Source: Bacillus rubiinfantis
Lineage (GTDB): Bacteria > Bacillota > Bacilli > Bacillales > Cytobacillaceae
DNA: 64,000 bases
Direction of reading: 5' to 3'
Assembly: GCA_000752035.1 (NCBI GenBank)
Contig: CCFE01000030.1
Span: forward strand, 248,001 to 312,000
The translations under genes and the position numbers were made by a program. Position 1 is the stretch's first letter, and the number at the start of each line of letters is the position of its first letter. Shown piece after piece: positions 18,135 through 26,588 of this stretch. Below the pieces are notes generated by a model that worked only from the letters and a program-made list of their open reading frames with translations, made no database searches and had not been told where the DNA came from.

Positions 18135-19211
18135 ATGACGGGCCAAAGTGCTCAAGTTTTAGCAGTCGAAAAAGAAAATGAACTACCACCCAAAAAGCCA
18201 ATACCTAAGCCACCTGCGTCGTCTGTCAGTTTATGGTTGGGTGGAATTGCCTTTACCATTCTTATTGCTGGGTTGGGGTTTCTGTTAGCGAAAGTCCCTG
18301 GTTTTAATCATATCGGACCACTTGCCAGCGCCATAATTCTAGCAGTTATCTATCGGCAGTTATTTGGCTACCCGGAAAAACTCCGCAATGGAATACAATT
18401 TTCGGCCAAAAAACTGTTACGGTTTGCAATTATTCTATATGGGCTGAAGTTAAATATCGACATTGTTGTCAATCAAGGCCTCGGACTTCTTGTTCGTGAT
18501 ATCGGTGTGATAACATTTGCCATATTGTTGACCGTATGGCTTGGTAAACGACTTAAGGCTGAAACCTCACTCACGCTGTTGGTTGGGATAGGTACGGGTG
18601 TATGCGGAGCCGCAGCTATTGCCGCCGTGTCTCCAATTATTAAAGCAAAGGATGAAGATACGGCCATTGGAGTTGGTATTATTGCCCTTATCGGCACTAT
18701 TTTTTCTATCATCTATACTATATTACGACCGTTTCTCCCGTTATCAGCCATTGAGTATGGGATTTGGAGCGGTATCAGTCTCCACGAAATTGCCCATGTT
18801 GCCTTGGCAGGTGCCCCAGCAGGACCTGATGGTTTAGCAATTGCCTTGTTGGCAAAGCTTGGTCGTGTACTGTTGTTAGTTCCATTATGTTTTATTTTAA
18901 TGTATTGGGTGAAAAAGAAAAGCGCTAATAAGGCTGGCACGGAGGAACAAAAAATTGAGTTCCCTTGGTTCTTAATTGGGTTCATTCTAATGAGTTTATT
19001 TGGAAGTTATGTTCTCGGTAAGACAATTCCTGTTTCGCAAACTGTAATGGATGGAGTGGCAACGGCCACAACCTTTATCCTCACAACTGCTATGGTTGGT
19101 CTTGGCTTAAACATAAGCCTCCGTGACTTGCGGACAAAAGCGTGGCGTCCATTAATCGCTATGCTAATCACTTCTGTACTACTGTCTATTATTACATTCT
19201 TTATCGCTTAA
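18135..19211 (+). CDS. YeiH/UPF0324 family membrane protein, putative sulfate exporter
   Basis: 358 residues with about ten membrane segments after a soluble, proline-rich N-terminus (PPKKPIPKPP). The region GTGVCGAAAIAAVSPIIKA near residue 155 is typical of the PSE (putative sulfate exporter) family. GAGGTGATCTAG precedes the ATG. Controlled presumably by the divergent LysR gene. Substrate is unproven for most members of this family; related anion export (sulfite, sulfonate products) is also possible. A strong hairpin terminator follows. Confidence 0.85.
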   Translation: MTGQSAQVLAVEKENELPPKKPIPKPPASSVSLWLGGIAFTILIAGLGFLLAKVPGFNHIGPLASAIILAVIYRQLFGYPEKLRNGIQFSAKKLLRFAIILYGLKLNIDIVVNQGLGLLVRDIGVITFAILLTVWLGKRLKAETSLTLLVGIGTGVCGAAAIAAVSPIIKAKDEDTAIGVGIIALIGTIFSIIYTILRPFLPLSAIEYGIWSGISLHEIAHVALAGAPAGPDGLAIALLAKLGRVLLLVPLCFILMYWVKKKSANKAGTEEQKIEFPWFLIGFILMSLFGSYVLGKTIPVSQTVMDGVATATTFILTTAMVGLGLNISLRDLRTKAWRPLIAMLITSVLLSIITFFIA

Positions 19212-19224
19212 ACATAAGCGGGCA

Positions 19225-19254
19225 GGCATGGATGAAAAATCCATGTCTTTTTTT
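19225..19254 (+). terminator. Intrinsic terminator
   Basis: CATGGAT and ATCCATG form the stem around GAAAA, followed by TCTTTTTTT. It lies 14 nt after the exporter gene. Confidence 0.85.
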
Positions 19255-19541
19255 GTCTTGTTGGATAGATTTTCACACTTTGTATAAATTATAGTATGTT
19301 ATCGAGAATACAAATCATTTTTTTAATATAGTAATTATTGGTTACTGTGGCAGCTGGGGCTGAGTTGATACTTGGACAAATTCAATAATATCAACATTTC
19401 CAACTCCGTTATTTCAATATAAACCCAATTATAAATGTTCCCAATTTTATTTTTTTATAATATTTTGTTGACGACTTAATTGTTTTTAAATTATGATAAT
19501 TATACTAAAATAACAAAAACTGAATGGAGGAAGTAATTTAC
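19255..19541. other. Long leader/intergenic region before the peptide transporter
   Basis: AT-rich, no gene seen. It holds an inverted repeat GTTGATA (19364-19370) and TATCAAC (19389-19395) and, nearer the gene, a sigma-A-like promoter with TTGACG at 19468 and TATGAT at 19492 (18-nt spacer). The inverted repeat could be a regulator site; no known consensus was matched. Confidence 0.4.
19468..19497 (+). promoter_or_regulatory. Sigma-A-like promoter of the peptide transporter
   Basis: TTGACG, an 18-nt spacer and TATGAT, about 45 nt upstream of the start codon. Confidence 0.5.
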
Positions 19542-20981
19542 ATGCAACAAGTAGATACAATAAATTCTAAACAATCAAAAAAACACCCTCCTGGCTTATA
19601 CCTGTTATTTATGACCGAAATGTGGGAACGTTTCAGTTATTATGGTATGAGAGCCATCCTTGTCCTTTATCTAACAAAATCCTTAATTAGTGGCGGACTA
19701 GGAATGAAAGAAAGTACTGCCCTTATGTTATATGGATTTTTCACAGGTGCTGTTTACTTTACCCCATTAATCGGCGGATATCTATCTGATAGATACTTAG
19801 GCCAAAGACGAGCTGTTACCATCGGCGGTATTATTATGGCCTGCGGAAACTTAGCGTTGTTTGCGCACCAAAGTTTTACTGCTGTTTATCTCGGTTTAGC
19901 GCTGTTAATTATCGGTAACGGATTTTTCAAGCCGAATATCTCTACGATTGTTGGTGAGTTATACGGTGCCCAAGACAAACGTCGTGACTCAGCCTTCACT
20001 ATTTTCTATATGGGTATTAACACTGGTGCCTTCTTTGCTCCATTAATCATTGGTTTTATTACTGATAAATGGTTTGCCATTCATGCCAATGGCGTTCTGC
20101 AATATGGTTATAAATACGGCTTCCTAGCTTCAGCAATTGGGATGATTATTGGACAAGTTCTATTCAATGCTTTAGGTAACCGTTTCTTAGGTGACATTGG
20201 TAAAAAGCCAGTTGGTAAACCACAAGTGTCCAATGCAGGTACTGTTGAAAATCAAAAGTTATCCAAAGTTGAAAAGAACAGAACAATCGTGATTTTCATT
20301 CTTGCAGCATTTGTTGTCTTTTTCTGGGCTGGATTTGAACAAGCCGGTGGTGCGTTAAGCATTTACACAGATAAATTCGTAGACCGTACCTTGTTTGGCT
20401 GGGAAATTCCTACTTCTTGGTTCCAGTCGGTTAACCCATTCTTCATTATCGCGTTAGCCCCACTTGTTTCAATGCTATGGGTTAAATTATCAAATACAAA
20501 ACGCGGCGATTTACCAGTGCCAACAAAAATGGCAATTGGGATGATGCTGTTAGGTGCAGGTTTCATTGTTCTCCTATTTGCAATCATGCAAACAGGCAGC
20601 AACGAGAACCATATTACAACAAAAGCAAATATCTTATTTATCGTATTCACTTATCTATTCCATACAATCGGTGAATTGTTCTTATCACCAGTTGGTTTAT
20701 CATTTGTAAGTAAGTATGCACCGGTTAAATTCTCGTCTTTACTAATGGCTGTTTGGATGGCAAGTTCTTTCGTTGCTAACCTTCTTGCTGGCCAGCTTGG
20801 TGCCTTTACAGAAAAAATGGGCTATTTTGAAGTATTCTCAGTTATCGGTATCGCAGTTATCGTTCTTGGACTCGTCCTCCTATCACTTTCTAAGAAACTT
20901 GTGAAAATGCTTGGTGACGATGAAGCAGAAACCGCGAAGCAAAACGAAGAAGAAGACGTTCAAGATGGTGTATTAGCTTAA
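19542..20981 (+). CDS. Proton-dependent di-/tripeptide transporter, POT/PTR family
   Basis: Takes up short peptides with protons. About 479 residues with 12-14 membrane segments. The PTR signatures are clear: EMWERFSYYGMRAILVLYL near residue 25 (ExxERFxYY motif) and FTIFYMGINTGAF near residue 150. ATG at 19542 has GGAGG 12 nt upstream; the ATG at 19524 overlaps the ribosome site. The cytoplasmic tail is very acidic (DDEAETAKQNEEEDVQDG). Monocistronic: a promoter precedes and a bidirectional terminator follows. DtpT-like. Confidence 0.93.
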   Translation: MQQVDTINSKQSKKHPPGLYLLFMTEMWERFSYYGMRAILVLYLTKSLISGGLGMKESTALMLYGFFTGAVYFTPLIGGYLSDRYLGQRRAVTIGGIIMACGNLALFAHQSFTAVYLGLALLIIGNGFFKPNISTIVGELYGAQDKRRDSAFTIFYMGINTGAFFAPLIIGFITDKWFAIHANGVLQYGYKYGFLASAIGMIIGQVLFNALGNRFLGDIGKKPVGKPQVSNAGTVENQKLSKVEKNRTIVIFILAAFVVFFWAGFEQAGGALSIYTDKFVDRTLFGWEIPTSWFQSVNPFFIIALAPLVSMLWVKLSNTKRGDLPVPTKMAIGMMLLGAGFIVLLFAIMQTGSNENHITTKANILFIVFTYLFHTIGELFLSPVGLSFVSKYAPVKFSSLLMAVWMASSFVANLLAGQLGAFTEKMGYFEVFSVIGIAVIVLGLVLLSLSKKLVKMLGDDEAETAKQNEEEDVQDGVLA

Positions 20982-20982
20982 G

Positions 20983-21019
20983 AAAAGCGGAGACACTGAT
21001 TTCAGTGCCTCCGCTTTTT
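20983..21019. terminator. Bidirectional terminator between convergent genes
   Basis: AAAAGCGGAG(A)CACTGA pairs with TCAGTG(C)CTCCGCTTTTT. Serves the peptide transporter (plus) and tcyP (minus). Confidence 0.9.
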
Positions 21020-22402
21020 CTATGCTTCAACAACCTCTGGCTGCTGATAAACTTGCTGTTCCAATTCCCCTGTCACTTTACCAGTTAAAATCCCAGCTGT
21101 CATGCTTCCGCTGACATTAAGAGCGGTACGCCCCATATCGATTAACGGTTCAACCGAAATGAGTAAACCAACAATGGCGATTGGCAGATTCAATACAGAC
21201 AAAACAATTAATGCAGCGAATGTAGCACCGCCGCCCACACCGGCAACACCGAATGAACTGATAGCAACAGTAAGAATCAAGGTGATGATAAATGATGGAC
21301 TTGTCGGATCAATTCCTGCCATTGGCGCAACCATGACCGCTAACATTGCTGGATAAATTCCAGCACAGCCATTTTGGCCAATAGAAAGTCCGAATGATGC
21401 AGCAAAGTTGGCAATCCCTTCAGAAACGCCAAAATCCTTTGTCTGCGTCTTAATATTCAATGGTAATGCCCCCGCACTTGTACGTGAAGTAAAGGCAAAA
21501 GTTAGAGTCGGCAATGCCTTTTTCACGTAATTTACTGGACTTAATTTTGCTAACGTAATTAACAATAAATGAACGATGAACATGAGAATCAATGCTACAT
21601 AAGAGGCAATGACGAACTTTCCCAGTTTAACAATTGCTCCATAATCACTCGTTGCCATTACTCTTGTGATAATCGCCAAAATTCCATATGGGGTTAATCT
21701 TAGAATCAAGGTAACAACTCGCATGATAATCGCATACAGGGTATCAATAATCTTTGCAAAGAAATCAGCATGCTCCGGATCCTTTCGTTTCACCCCTAGA
21801 TAAGCTATGCCAATAAATGCCGCAAAGATCACAACGGCAATCGTTGACGTTGGCCGGGCTCCTGTTAAATCTTGAAACGGATTACTTGGCAATAACTCGA
21901 GAATTTGCTGTGGAATGGTCATGTCTTTGACCCCGGTCACCTTTTCTTCTAACAAGGCATTTCGGGCATTTTCTGCTTCACCAGCTGTTAGATGGATGCC
22001 GTCAAGACCAAAGCCTAATGCGGAGCCAATCCCAATCGCTGCTGCTATCGCAGTAGTTCCGAGCAAGATACCGATAACAAGAAAGCTTATTTTTCCAATA
22101 TTTTTGGTTAATTTTAACTTTGTAAACGCACCAACAATTGATATGAATACGAGTGGCATTACAACCATTTGCAATAGTTTTACATAACCGTCTGCAATAA
22201 TATTAAACCAATCAATCGACTTTGTTGTTATATCTGATGTTGTCCCGTAAATTAGATGCAGACTAAACCCAAAGACAATTCCTATCCCAAGCGCAGTGAA
22301 TACACGCTTTGAGAACGATACATGCTTTTTTTGCATATAGAACAAGCCGGCCATGAGTAACAGTAACACAGCAATGTTCACAATAATAAGAATAGTAGTC
22401 AT
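21020..22402 (-). CDS. tcyP: L-cystine uptake symporter, TcyP-like (DAACS family)
   Basis: About 460 residues, dicarboxylate/amino-acid:cation symporter fold with 8 helices and two hairpins. The N-terminal stretch MQKKHVSFSKRVFTALGIG and DGYVKLLQMVVMPLVFISI are as in TcyP of B. subtilis. ATG 22402 has GGAGGAATATC in front; the longer frame adds 33 unlikely residues. It imports cystine with sodium or protons. A CymR-like box lies about 50 bases upstream. Assignment to cystine rather than glutamate or serine rests on recalled similarity. Confidence 0.85.
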   Translation of the reverse strand: MTTILIIVNIAVLLLLMAGLFYMQKKHVSFSKRVFTALGIGIVFGFSLHLIYGTTSDITTKSIDWFNIIADGYVKLLQMVVMPLVFISIVGAFTKLKLTKNIGKISFLVIGILLGTTAIAAAIGIGSALGFGLDGIHLTAGEAENARNALLEEKVTGVKDMTIPQQILELLPSNPFQDLTGARPTSTIAVVIFAAFIGIAYLGVKRKDPEHADFFAKIIDTLYAIIMRVVTLILRLTPYGILAIITRVMATSDYGAIVKLGKFVIASYVALILMFIVHLLLITLAKLSPVNYVKKALPTLTFAFTSRTSAGALPLNIKTQTKDFGVSEGIANFAASFGLSIGQNGCAGIYPAMLAVMVAPMAGIDPTSPSFIITLILTVAISSFGVAGVGGGATFAALIVLSVLNLPIAIVGLLISVEPLIDMGRTALNVSGSMTAGILTGKVTGELEQQVYQQPEVVEA

Positions 22403-22452
22403 GATATTCCTCCTCTTTAAGTCATACGTATGAATTCTATTATAGTAATCCT

Positions 22453-22471
22453 TATAAATCAAGTAGGAATT
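22453..22471 (-). promoter_or_regulatory. CymR-like box upstream of tcyP
   Basis: The plus strand reads TATAAATCAAGTAGGAATT, resembling the CymR motif with WWW-TA-rich left half and GGAATT right half. CymR represses cystine uptake genes in Bacillus. The match is made from memory of a loose consensus. Confidence 0.35.
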
Positions 22472-22505
22472 ATTTGTTTTATTTTTTTGGCTAGAACACA
22501 ATAAA

Positions 22506-22530
22506 CCGAATAACCAGATTGGCTATTCGG
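22506..22530 (-). terminator. Possible terminator after the ABC membrane operon
   Basis: CCGAATA and TATTCGG form a 7-bp stem; the minus strand continues with TTTATTG. The T-run is weak. A nearby GTGCCAGACAC sequence at 22567-22577 belongs to a dispersed repeat family (see 28122). Confidence 0.45.
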
Positions 22531-22582
22531 CATATTCACGGTAAACTAATGAGCTACTGAAACGAAGAGTGCCAGACACTAA

Positions 22583-23317
22583 TTACCGTTTATTCACATA
22601 TTGAACATTGACTTCTTCAGGGTTTTCCACATCTAGATCTTTTGGTATCGTCAGGTATAAAATACTTGTGCCCTCACTTGTTGGCTGGTCGCCCCCAAAT
22701 AGTCTTTCACCGCTAAATTGTCTAATGGGAAAAACATTGACAAACTGTGAAAATTTCAAATCATTTTCAGGAGAATTGCTTAGGAGCAACTTTTGCTCTT
22801 GGACCTCAAGCAGTGGTGGTTGGATTAATGTAGTGAGGTTCAAACCATTGACCTCAGACCCAGCCATATAAAAACTTGCATCAATCTGACCATCATTGCT
22901 AAGCTTTCTTTCTATTACGATGGTGAAATTAAAGTAACTATCTTCTGCTAATGCAAGTTTAAAACTTTTCCCATCAAAGGGAAATTCCCAATTTTTGCGG
23001 AGGAAATCTTTCCCTTTCTCTGCGATAGTACCATTCACTGCAGCCTCGTATAACGCCGTACTGTCGCGTTCTAATTTCTTGCTATTGCTTTCCTCTAATT
23101 CTGTCATATTGTTGAAAGGTACAAGATTACTAATTATCATACAAACGAGCAAGACCAAGGTATAGATACTAAACAGCAAACGAACCCGTTGACTGTATGC
23201 CAGTCTTCCCTTGCTGATAACAGGGGTAGACCTCCTTTTAAAGATACGCCCAAAGCCAATACTGACAACCAAAATAGCCATTATAAGCATTACCAAGATT
23301 GGTATGATGGCAATCAT
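22583..23317 (-). CDS. Membrane protein of GntR-controlled ABC operon, unknown function
   Basis: 244 residues. Two membrane segments near the N-terminus (residues 3-23 and about 48-66) are followed by an extracellular domain of about 175 residues (GSEVNGLNLTTL, FPIRQFSGERLFGGD). No family recognised. It starts one base inside the stop codon of the permease gene (TAATG), so it is translationally coupled and probably a subunit or accessory of that exporter. No catalytic motif seen. Confidence 0.75.
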   Translation of the reverse strand: MIAIIPILVMLIMAILVVSIGFGRIFKRRSTPVISKGRLAYSQRVRLLFSIYTLVLLVCMIISNLVPFNNMTELEESNSKKLERDSTALYEAAVNGTIAEKGKDFLRKNWEFPFDGKSFKLALAEDSYFNFTIVIERKLSNDGQIDASFYMAGSEVNGLNLTTLIQPPLLEVQEQKLLLSNSPENDLKFSQFVNVFPIRQFSGERLFGGDQPTSEGTSILYLTIPKDLDVENPEEVNVQYVNKR

Positions 23318-24066
23318 TATGCTTTGACCTCCATTCTATTCGACAACGCGACGGCTCCTAAAAATAGCAACCCTGCCGTTACCACAGCCTTTACTGTAAA
23401 AACAACTAGGGATGATTCGGAGAAATAGAACTTAAACAATTCGAGAAGGCTATCGCTGCCACTCATTGTCCCAAGCAGTAAACCGCCAAAAACCATTGCC
23501 GGAACCACAACTGCAAATAATCGATGAGATTGAATCAGTGTCCCTACAAAATAGCCCAAAATAGACACTAGAAAAATATAAAGTATCGTCACCCCGGTAC
23601 CAATTAACAAGTTAAGAGATAGCGCTAAATCAGACACGCTACTGACATAAAAGCCACCTTTAAATAAGACGATAATAATTTTTAATAGATATGACGAGAG
23701 GATGGCGGTAATTCCGCCAATGACACTAGCAGTCGCTAAAAACAAGAGATTAGCTAGACTCGTGCTGATACTGTTAGTCACAAAAATATAATCCGCATTA
23801 CGTTGAACCTTGGTGGTAATGACAATGGCCGTGATAAATCCCCAAAGCATTGTAAAAACAACCACAAAATCAGCTGAATAATAATTTACTTGCACATTAA
23901 CCAAGGACATGCCGCTGCCCATGCTGCCAACGCCATTCAACGAAAACAATATTGCTAAGAGCTGCATAATCAGCAAGGACATAAACACTTGAATATAGGC
24001 GTTCAACTTATATCTGTATTGCCGCTTCACATTCTCAAGCAAACTAACTTTGACTAAAGACATCAT
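23317..24066 (-). CDS. ABC-2 type transporter permease
   Basis: About 249 residues with six membrane segments and no soluble domain, as in ABC-2 exporters. The ribosome site GGGAGG precedes tandem ATGs at 24066 and 24063. It overlaps the ATPase gene by about 20 bases and the next gene by one. With the ATPase it would form an exporter of lipid, peptide or antibiotic; the substrate is unknown. The GntR gene at the head of the operon resembles YtrA systems that respond to cell-wall stress. Confidence 0.82.
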   Translation of the reverse strand: MMSLVKVSLLENVKRQYRYKLNAYIQVFMSLLIMQLLAILFSLNGVGSMGSGMSLVNVQVNYYSADFVVVFTMLWGFITAIVITTKVQRNADYIFVTNSISTSLANLLFLATASVIGGITAILSSYLLKIIIVLFKGGFYVSSVSDLALSLNLLIGTGVTILYIFLVSILGYFVGTLIQSHRLFAVVVPAMVFGGLLLGTMSGSDSLLELFKFYFSESSLVVFTVKAVVTAGLLFLGAVALSNRMEVKA

Positions 24067-24946
24067 CAATGCCTCCCTTCGTTTTGCTAGTTAGATAGAT
24101 ACATAAATCACTAGTATTAAGCGAAGATATTTTCAAGCCATTAGCTTGCATCTCAAGGAGTTCATTTTGCGAAAAATTATTGCGAACCACTGTATAAGCA
24201 GTATCAAACATTCCGGATTTTGAAAAAATTAATTCACGATCCTGCGTCCACTTCGCGACTATCGCTGTGTTTCCTTCTATTCCTAATGCGCACTCCTTAA
24301 AATCAGCAATCGGCATATGCAGGACTTGCTTTCCTTGCTTTAACAGCAAGATATCCTCCAATAAGTCTTCAATCTCATCGACATGATGACTTGATAGCAA
24401 AATCGTACGTGGATAGGCGATATAATCTTTTAGCAGTGCACGATAAAAGTCATTTCGCACAGCCGCATCCATCCCTGTTGTCGGCTCGTCAAAAATCGTT
24501 AACGGCGTTCTTGCCGCCAAGCCAAGAATCATATTAAAGGTACTTTTCATCCCTTTTGATAACCCATCATAATAAGCTGAGGGCTGGAAGGAAAAATAAT
24601 TAACTAAACGCTGGGCCAAATCCATGTCCCAATTTTTATAAAAACTGGCCATTACCTCTAGTATTTCCCGAAGATTTAAAGCAGCTGGCATGTTCAATTG
24701 TTCGTGAACGAAGATGACATTTGCGGACACAGTCAAATTGTTAAATGGCTTTTGCTCGAACACTTGGACCTCCCCTGAAGTCTGCTGCATATAGCCAGCA
24801 ATAATTTTCAATAATGTCGTTTTCCCCGCACCATTGCGCCCAATAACACCAGTAATCGTATTTTCTTTAATATCACAGGAAAATTCATTTAATGCTCTAG
24901 TACCGCTAAGTACTTTTGTCAAGCCCCTGCACTCGACAATACTCAT
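24044..24946 (-). CDS. ABC transporter ATP-binding protein
   Basis: 300 residues. Walker A GRNGAGKTTLLK near residue 36; a degenerate signature LSKGMKSTFNMILGLA; Walker B LTIFDEPTTGMDA near residue 152; H-loop SSHHVDEI. The C-terminal 90 residues form the accessory domain seen in exporter ATPases. It overlaps the GntR gene by ATGA. Powers the adjacent ABC-2 permease. Confidence 0.9.
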   Translation of the reverse strand: MSIVECRGLTKVLSGTRALNEFSCDIKENTITGVIGRNGAGKTTLLKIIAGYMQQTSGEVQVFEQKPFNNLTVSANVIFVHEQLNMPAALNLREILEVMASFYKNWDMDLAQRLVNYFSFQPSAYYDGLSKGMKSTFNMILGLAARTPLTIFDEPTTGMDAAVRNDFYRALLKDYIAYPRTILLSSHHVDEIEDLLEDILLLKQGKQVLHMPIADFKECALGIEGNTAIVAKWTQDRELIFSKSGMFDTAYTVVRNNFSQNELLEMQANGLKISSLNTSDLCIYLTSKTKGGIDDVFSQS

Positions 24947-25323
24947 TCCAAATCCCCCTCCAGCCTCACTGCTTTTATCATTTCAATTAGCTCCTGTTTG
25001 CTAACTTGTAAACGCTTCGCTTCAAGGACAATTTCCTGGACTAAACGTGTTAAAGTTTCATTTTTCCGCTTGGTCATAATCATCTCTTTTGCATTCTTCG
25101 CAACAAACATGCCCAATCCGCGTTTCTTATAAAGAATTTGCTCATCTGCTAATATGTTCAGCCCCTTTGCCGCCGTTGCCGGATTAATATTAAAAAGATC
25201 TGCAAGCTGATATTGGGAGTAGATTTTTTCATCGTTTGCGAAGTGCCCATTCAATATTTCATTCTCCAGCCATTCCGAAATCTGGATATAAATCGGCTTT
25301 GATCCATCTAAGATAGGAGCCAC
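24943..25323 (-). CDS. GntR-family regulator, YtrA subfamily
   Basis: About 126 residues: winged HTH (residues 10-75, IYSQYQLADLFNINPATAAKGLNILADEQ) and a short helical C-terminal dimerisation tail, the YtrA layout. The start is GTG 25323, 7 nt after GGGGAGG; the longer frame adds a hydrophobic stretch from non-coding DNA. First gene of the exporter operon, so probably autoregulated through the palindrome just upstream. Confidence 0.9.
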   Translation of the reverse strand: MAPILDGSKPIYIQISEWLENEILNGHFANDEKIYSQYQLADLFNINPATAAKGLNILADEQILYKKRGLGMFVAKNAKEMIMTKRKNETLTRLVQEIVLEAKRLQVSKQELIEMIKAVRLEGDLE

Positions 25324-25353
25324 TTCCACTCCTCCCCTCTTTCTGACATAGTG

Positions 25354-25369
25354 CATTACTGTTGTAATG
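25354..25369. promoter_or_regulatory. Palindrome, candidate GntR operator
   Basis: CATTAC-TGTT-GTAATG is a perfect 6-bp inverted repeat 31 bases upstream of the GntR start, in an AT-rich stretch suited to a promoter. Candidate autoregulatory operator. Confidence 0.5.
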
Positions 25370-25420
25370 TAGTATATTATAATTAGTAATAAAAAACAAC
25401 TGAAAAATATCACGTTATAA

Positions 25421-25520
25421 ATTTATCAGCGGTTTTCCGCAGGATATCAGCGGTAATCTCATTTTTATCGGCGATTCTCCGAGGATATCAGCGATATCTT
25501 ATTTTTATCGGCTTTTCTTC
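25421..25520. repeat. Tandem repeat, five units of exactly 20 bp, TATCAGCG core
   Basis: Five consecutive 20-bp units carry TTATCRGCGRTTTTC-like cores: at 25421, 25441, 25461, 25481 and 25501. Units one, two and four have ATATCAGCG or TTATCAGCG; units three and five have TTATCGGC. Same family as the arrays at 2625 and 59885. It lies between the divergent GntR and aldo/keto reductase genes. Confidence 0.8.
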
Positions 25521-25622
25521 AAGCAAATTTCTACTTCTCCAAAAACCCGGATGAATCACTTTTCTTCCACACACCGTAACGTTATACTGGTGACAAGAGA
25601 ATTGTAAGGAGGCACGAAGTTA

Positions 25623-26456
25623 ATGAAAACAATAGGAAATCAAATTTCCTTGCATAATGGAGTCACCATGCCGCAGCATGGATTCGGGGTATATAAAATA
25701 ACTGATCCTGCCGAGATGGAAACAGCCATACATAAGGCATTGGGCACAGGCTATCGCTTATTCGATACGGCGCAAATGTATGAAAATGAAGCAATGCTAG
25801 GTGAAGTCTTGCACAATAGTTCACTCCCACGAAAGGAACTGTTTATTACTAGCAAAATAAATAACGGCAACCAAGGCTATGACCAGACATTATTTACCTT
25901 TGAAGAATCACTAGCAGATTTGCAGCTAAGCCAGTTGGACCTCCTGCTTGTTCATTGGCCGAGTGAAAAACATTTCTTTGATACTTGGCGTGCTTTTGAG
26001 CGGTTATATGAGGAAAAAATGGTCCGAGGTATTGGTGTTTGTAATTATCAAATTCATCACTTAGAACAATTAAAGACAAAAGCAAATGTCATGCCTATGG
26101 TGAATCAAATCGAGATTCATCCTTATTTGACACAGGTTTCATTAAGGGAATATCTTCACAAAGAAAACATTGCTGTCGAGGCTTGGAGTCCGATTGCAAG
26201 AGGTAACGTACTTAACGATGAAGTCATTGTAGACATTGCAAAACAACATCAAAAAACAACAGCCCAAGTCGCCCTGCGCTGGCATGTGCAACATGGAACA
26301 ATTTTCATCCCAAAATCCAAGACACCAGAGCGAATTGCTGAAAATGCAGACATTTATAACTTTGAATTAACCACTGAGGATATGGCCAAAATTGATGGTC
26401 TGAATAAAGACTACCGTACTGGACCAGACCCAGATAAAGTTTACCCAACAATCTAA
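25623..26456 (+). CDS. Aldo/keto reductase
   Basis: 277-residue NADPH-dependent carbonyl reductase, TIM barrel. The catalytic tetrad is visible: Asp and Tyr in LFDTAQMYENE (near residues 48-53), Lys in FITSKI, His in LLLVHWPS. The C-terminal IPKSKTPERIAENADIY binds the cofactor phosphate. Length and motifs fit YtbE/YvgN of B. subtilis, which reduce methylglyoxal and other aldehydes. TAAGGAGG lies 10 nt before the ATG. Monocistronic with its own terminator. Confidence 0.92.
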   Translation: MKTIGNQISLHNGVTMPQHGFGVYKITDPAEMETAIHKALGTGYRLFDTAQMYENEAMLGEVLHNSSLPRKELFITSKINNGNQGYDQTLFTFEESLADLQLSQLDLLLVHWPSEKHFFDTWRAFERLYEEKMVRGIGVCNYQIHHLEQLKTKANVMPMVNQIEIHPYLTQVSLREYLHKENIAVEAWSPIARGNVLNDEVIVDIAKQHQKTTAQVALRWHVQHGTIFIPKSKTPERIAENADIYNFELTTEDMAKIDGLNKDYRTGPDPDKVYPTI

Positions 26457-26479
26457 CAATAATCTTCATTGAAGAAAGC

Positions 26480-26518
26480 AAAAAAGGCACCTTTCCCCAT
26501 GGAAAAGTGCCTTAATTA
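26480..26518 (+). terminator. Intrinsic terminator of the aldo/keto reductase gene
   Basis: AAGGCAC and GTGCCTT form the stem with an internal pairing TTTCC/GGAAA, followed by AATTATTTAAATT. Confidence 0.75.
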
Positions 26519-26558
26519 TTTAAATTCTATTTTTAGTTTTTCAAATTAGTTATCCACA

Positions 26559-26575
26559 TTGGTGTCAGGCACCAA
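26559..26575. repeat. Dispersed palindrome TTGGTGTCAGGCACCAA
   Basis: A 6-bp inverted repeat around TCAGG, member of the GTGCCTGACACC family also present at 28122-28162 and, diverged, at 22567-22577. It lies 14 bases beyond the 3' end of the symporter gene. Confidence 0.6.
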
Positions 26576-26588
26576 CTAGAAGTACCGT

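Noticed and set aside
18135..19211. Functional link of the putative sulfate exporter to the sulfotransferases
   Set aside because: The family substrate is unproven, it has its own LysR regulator, and it shows no sigma-K-like promoter; proximity alone is not evidence.
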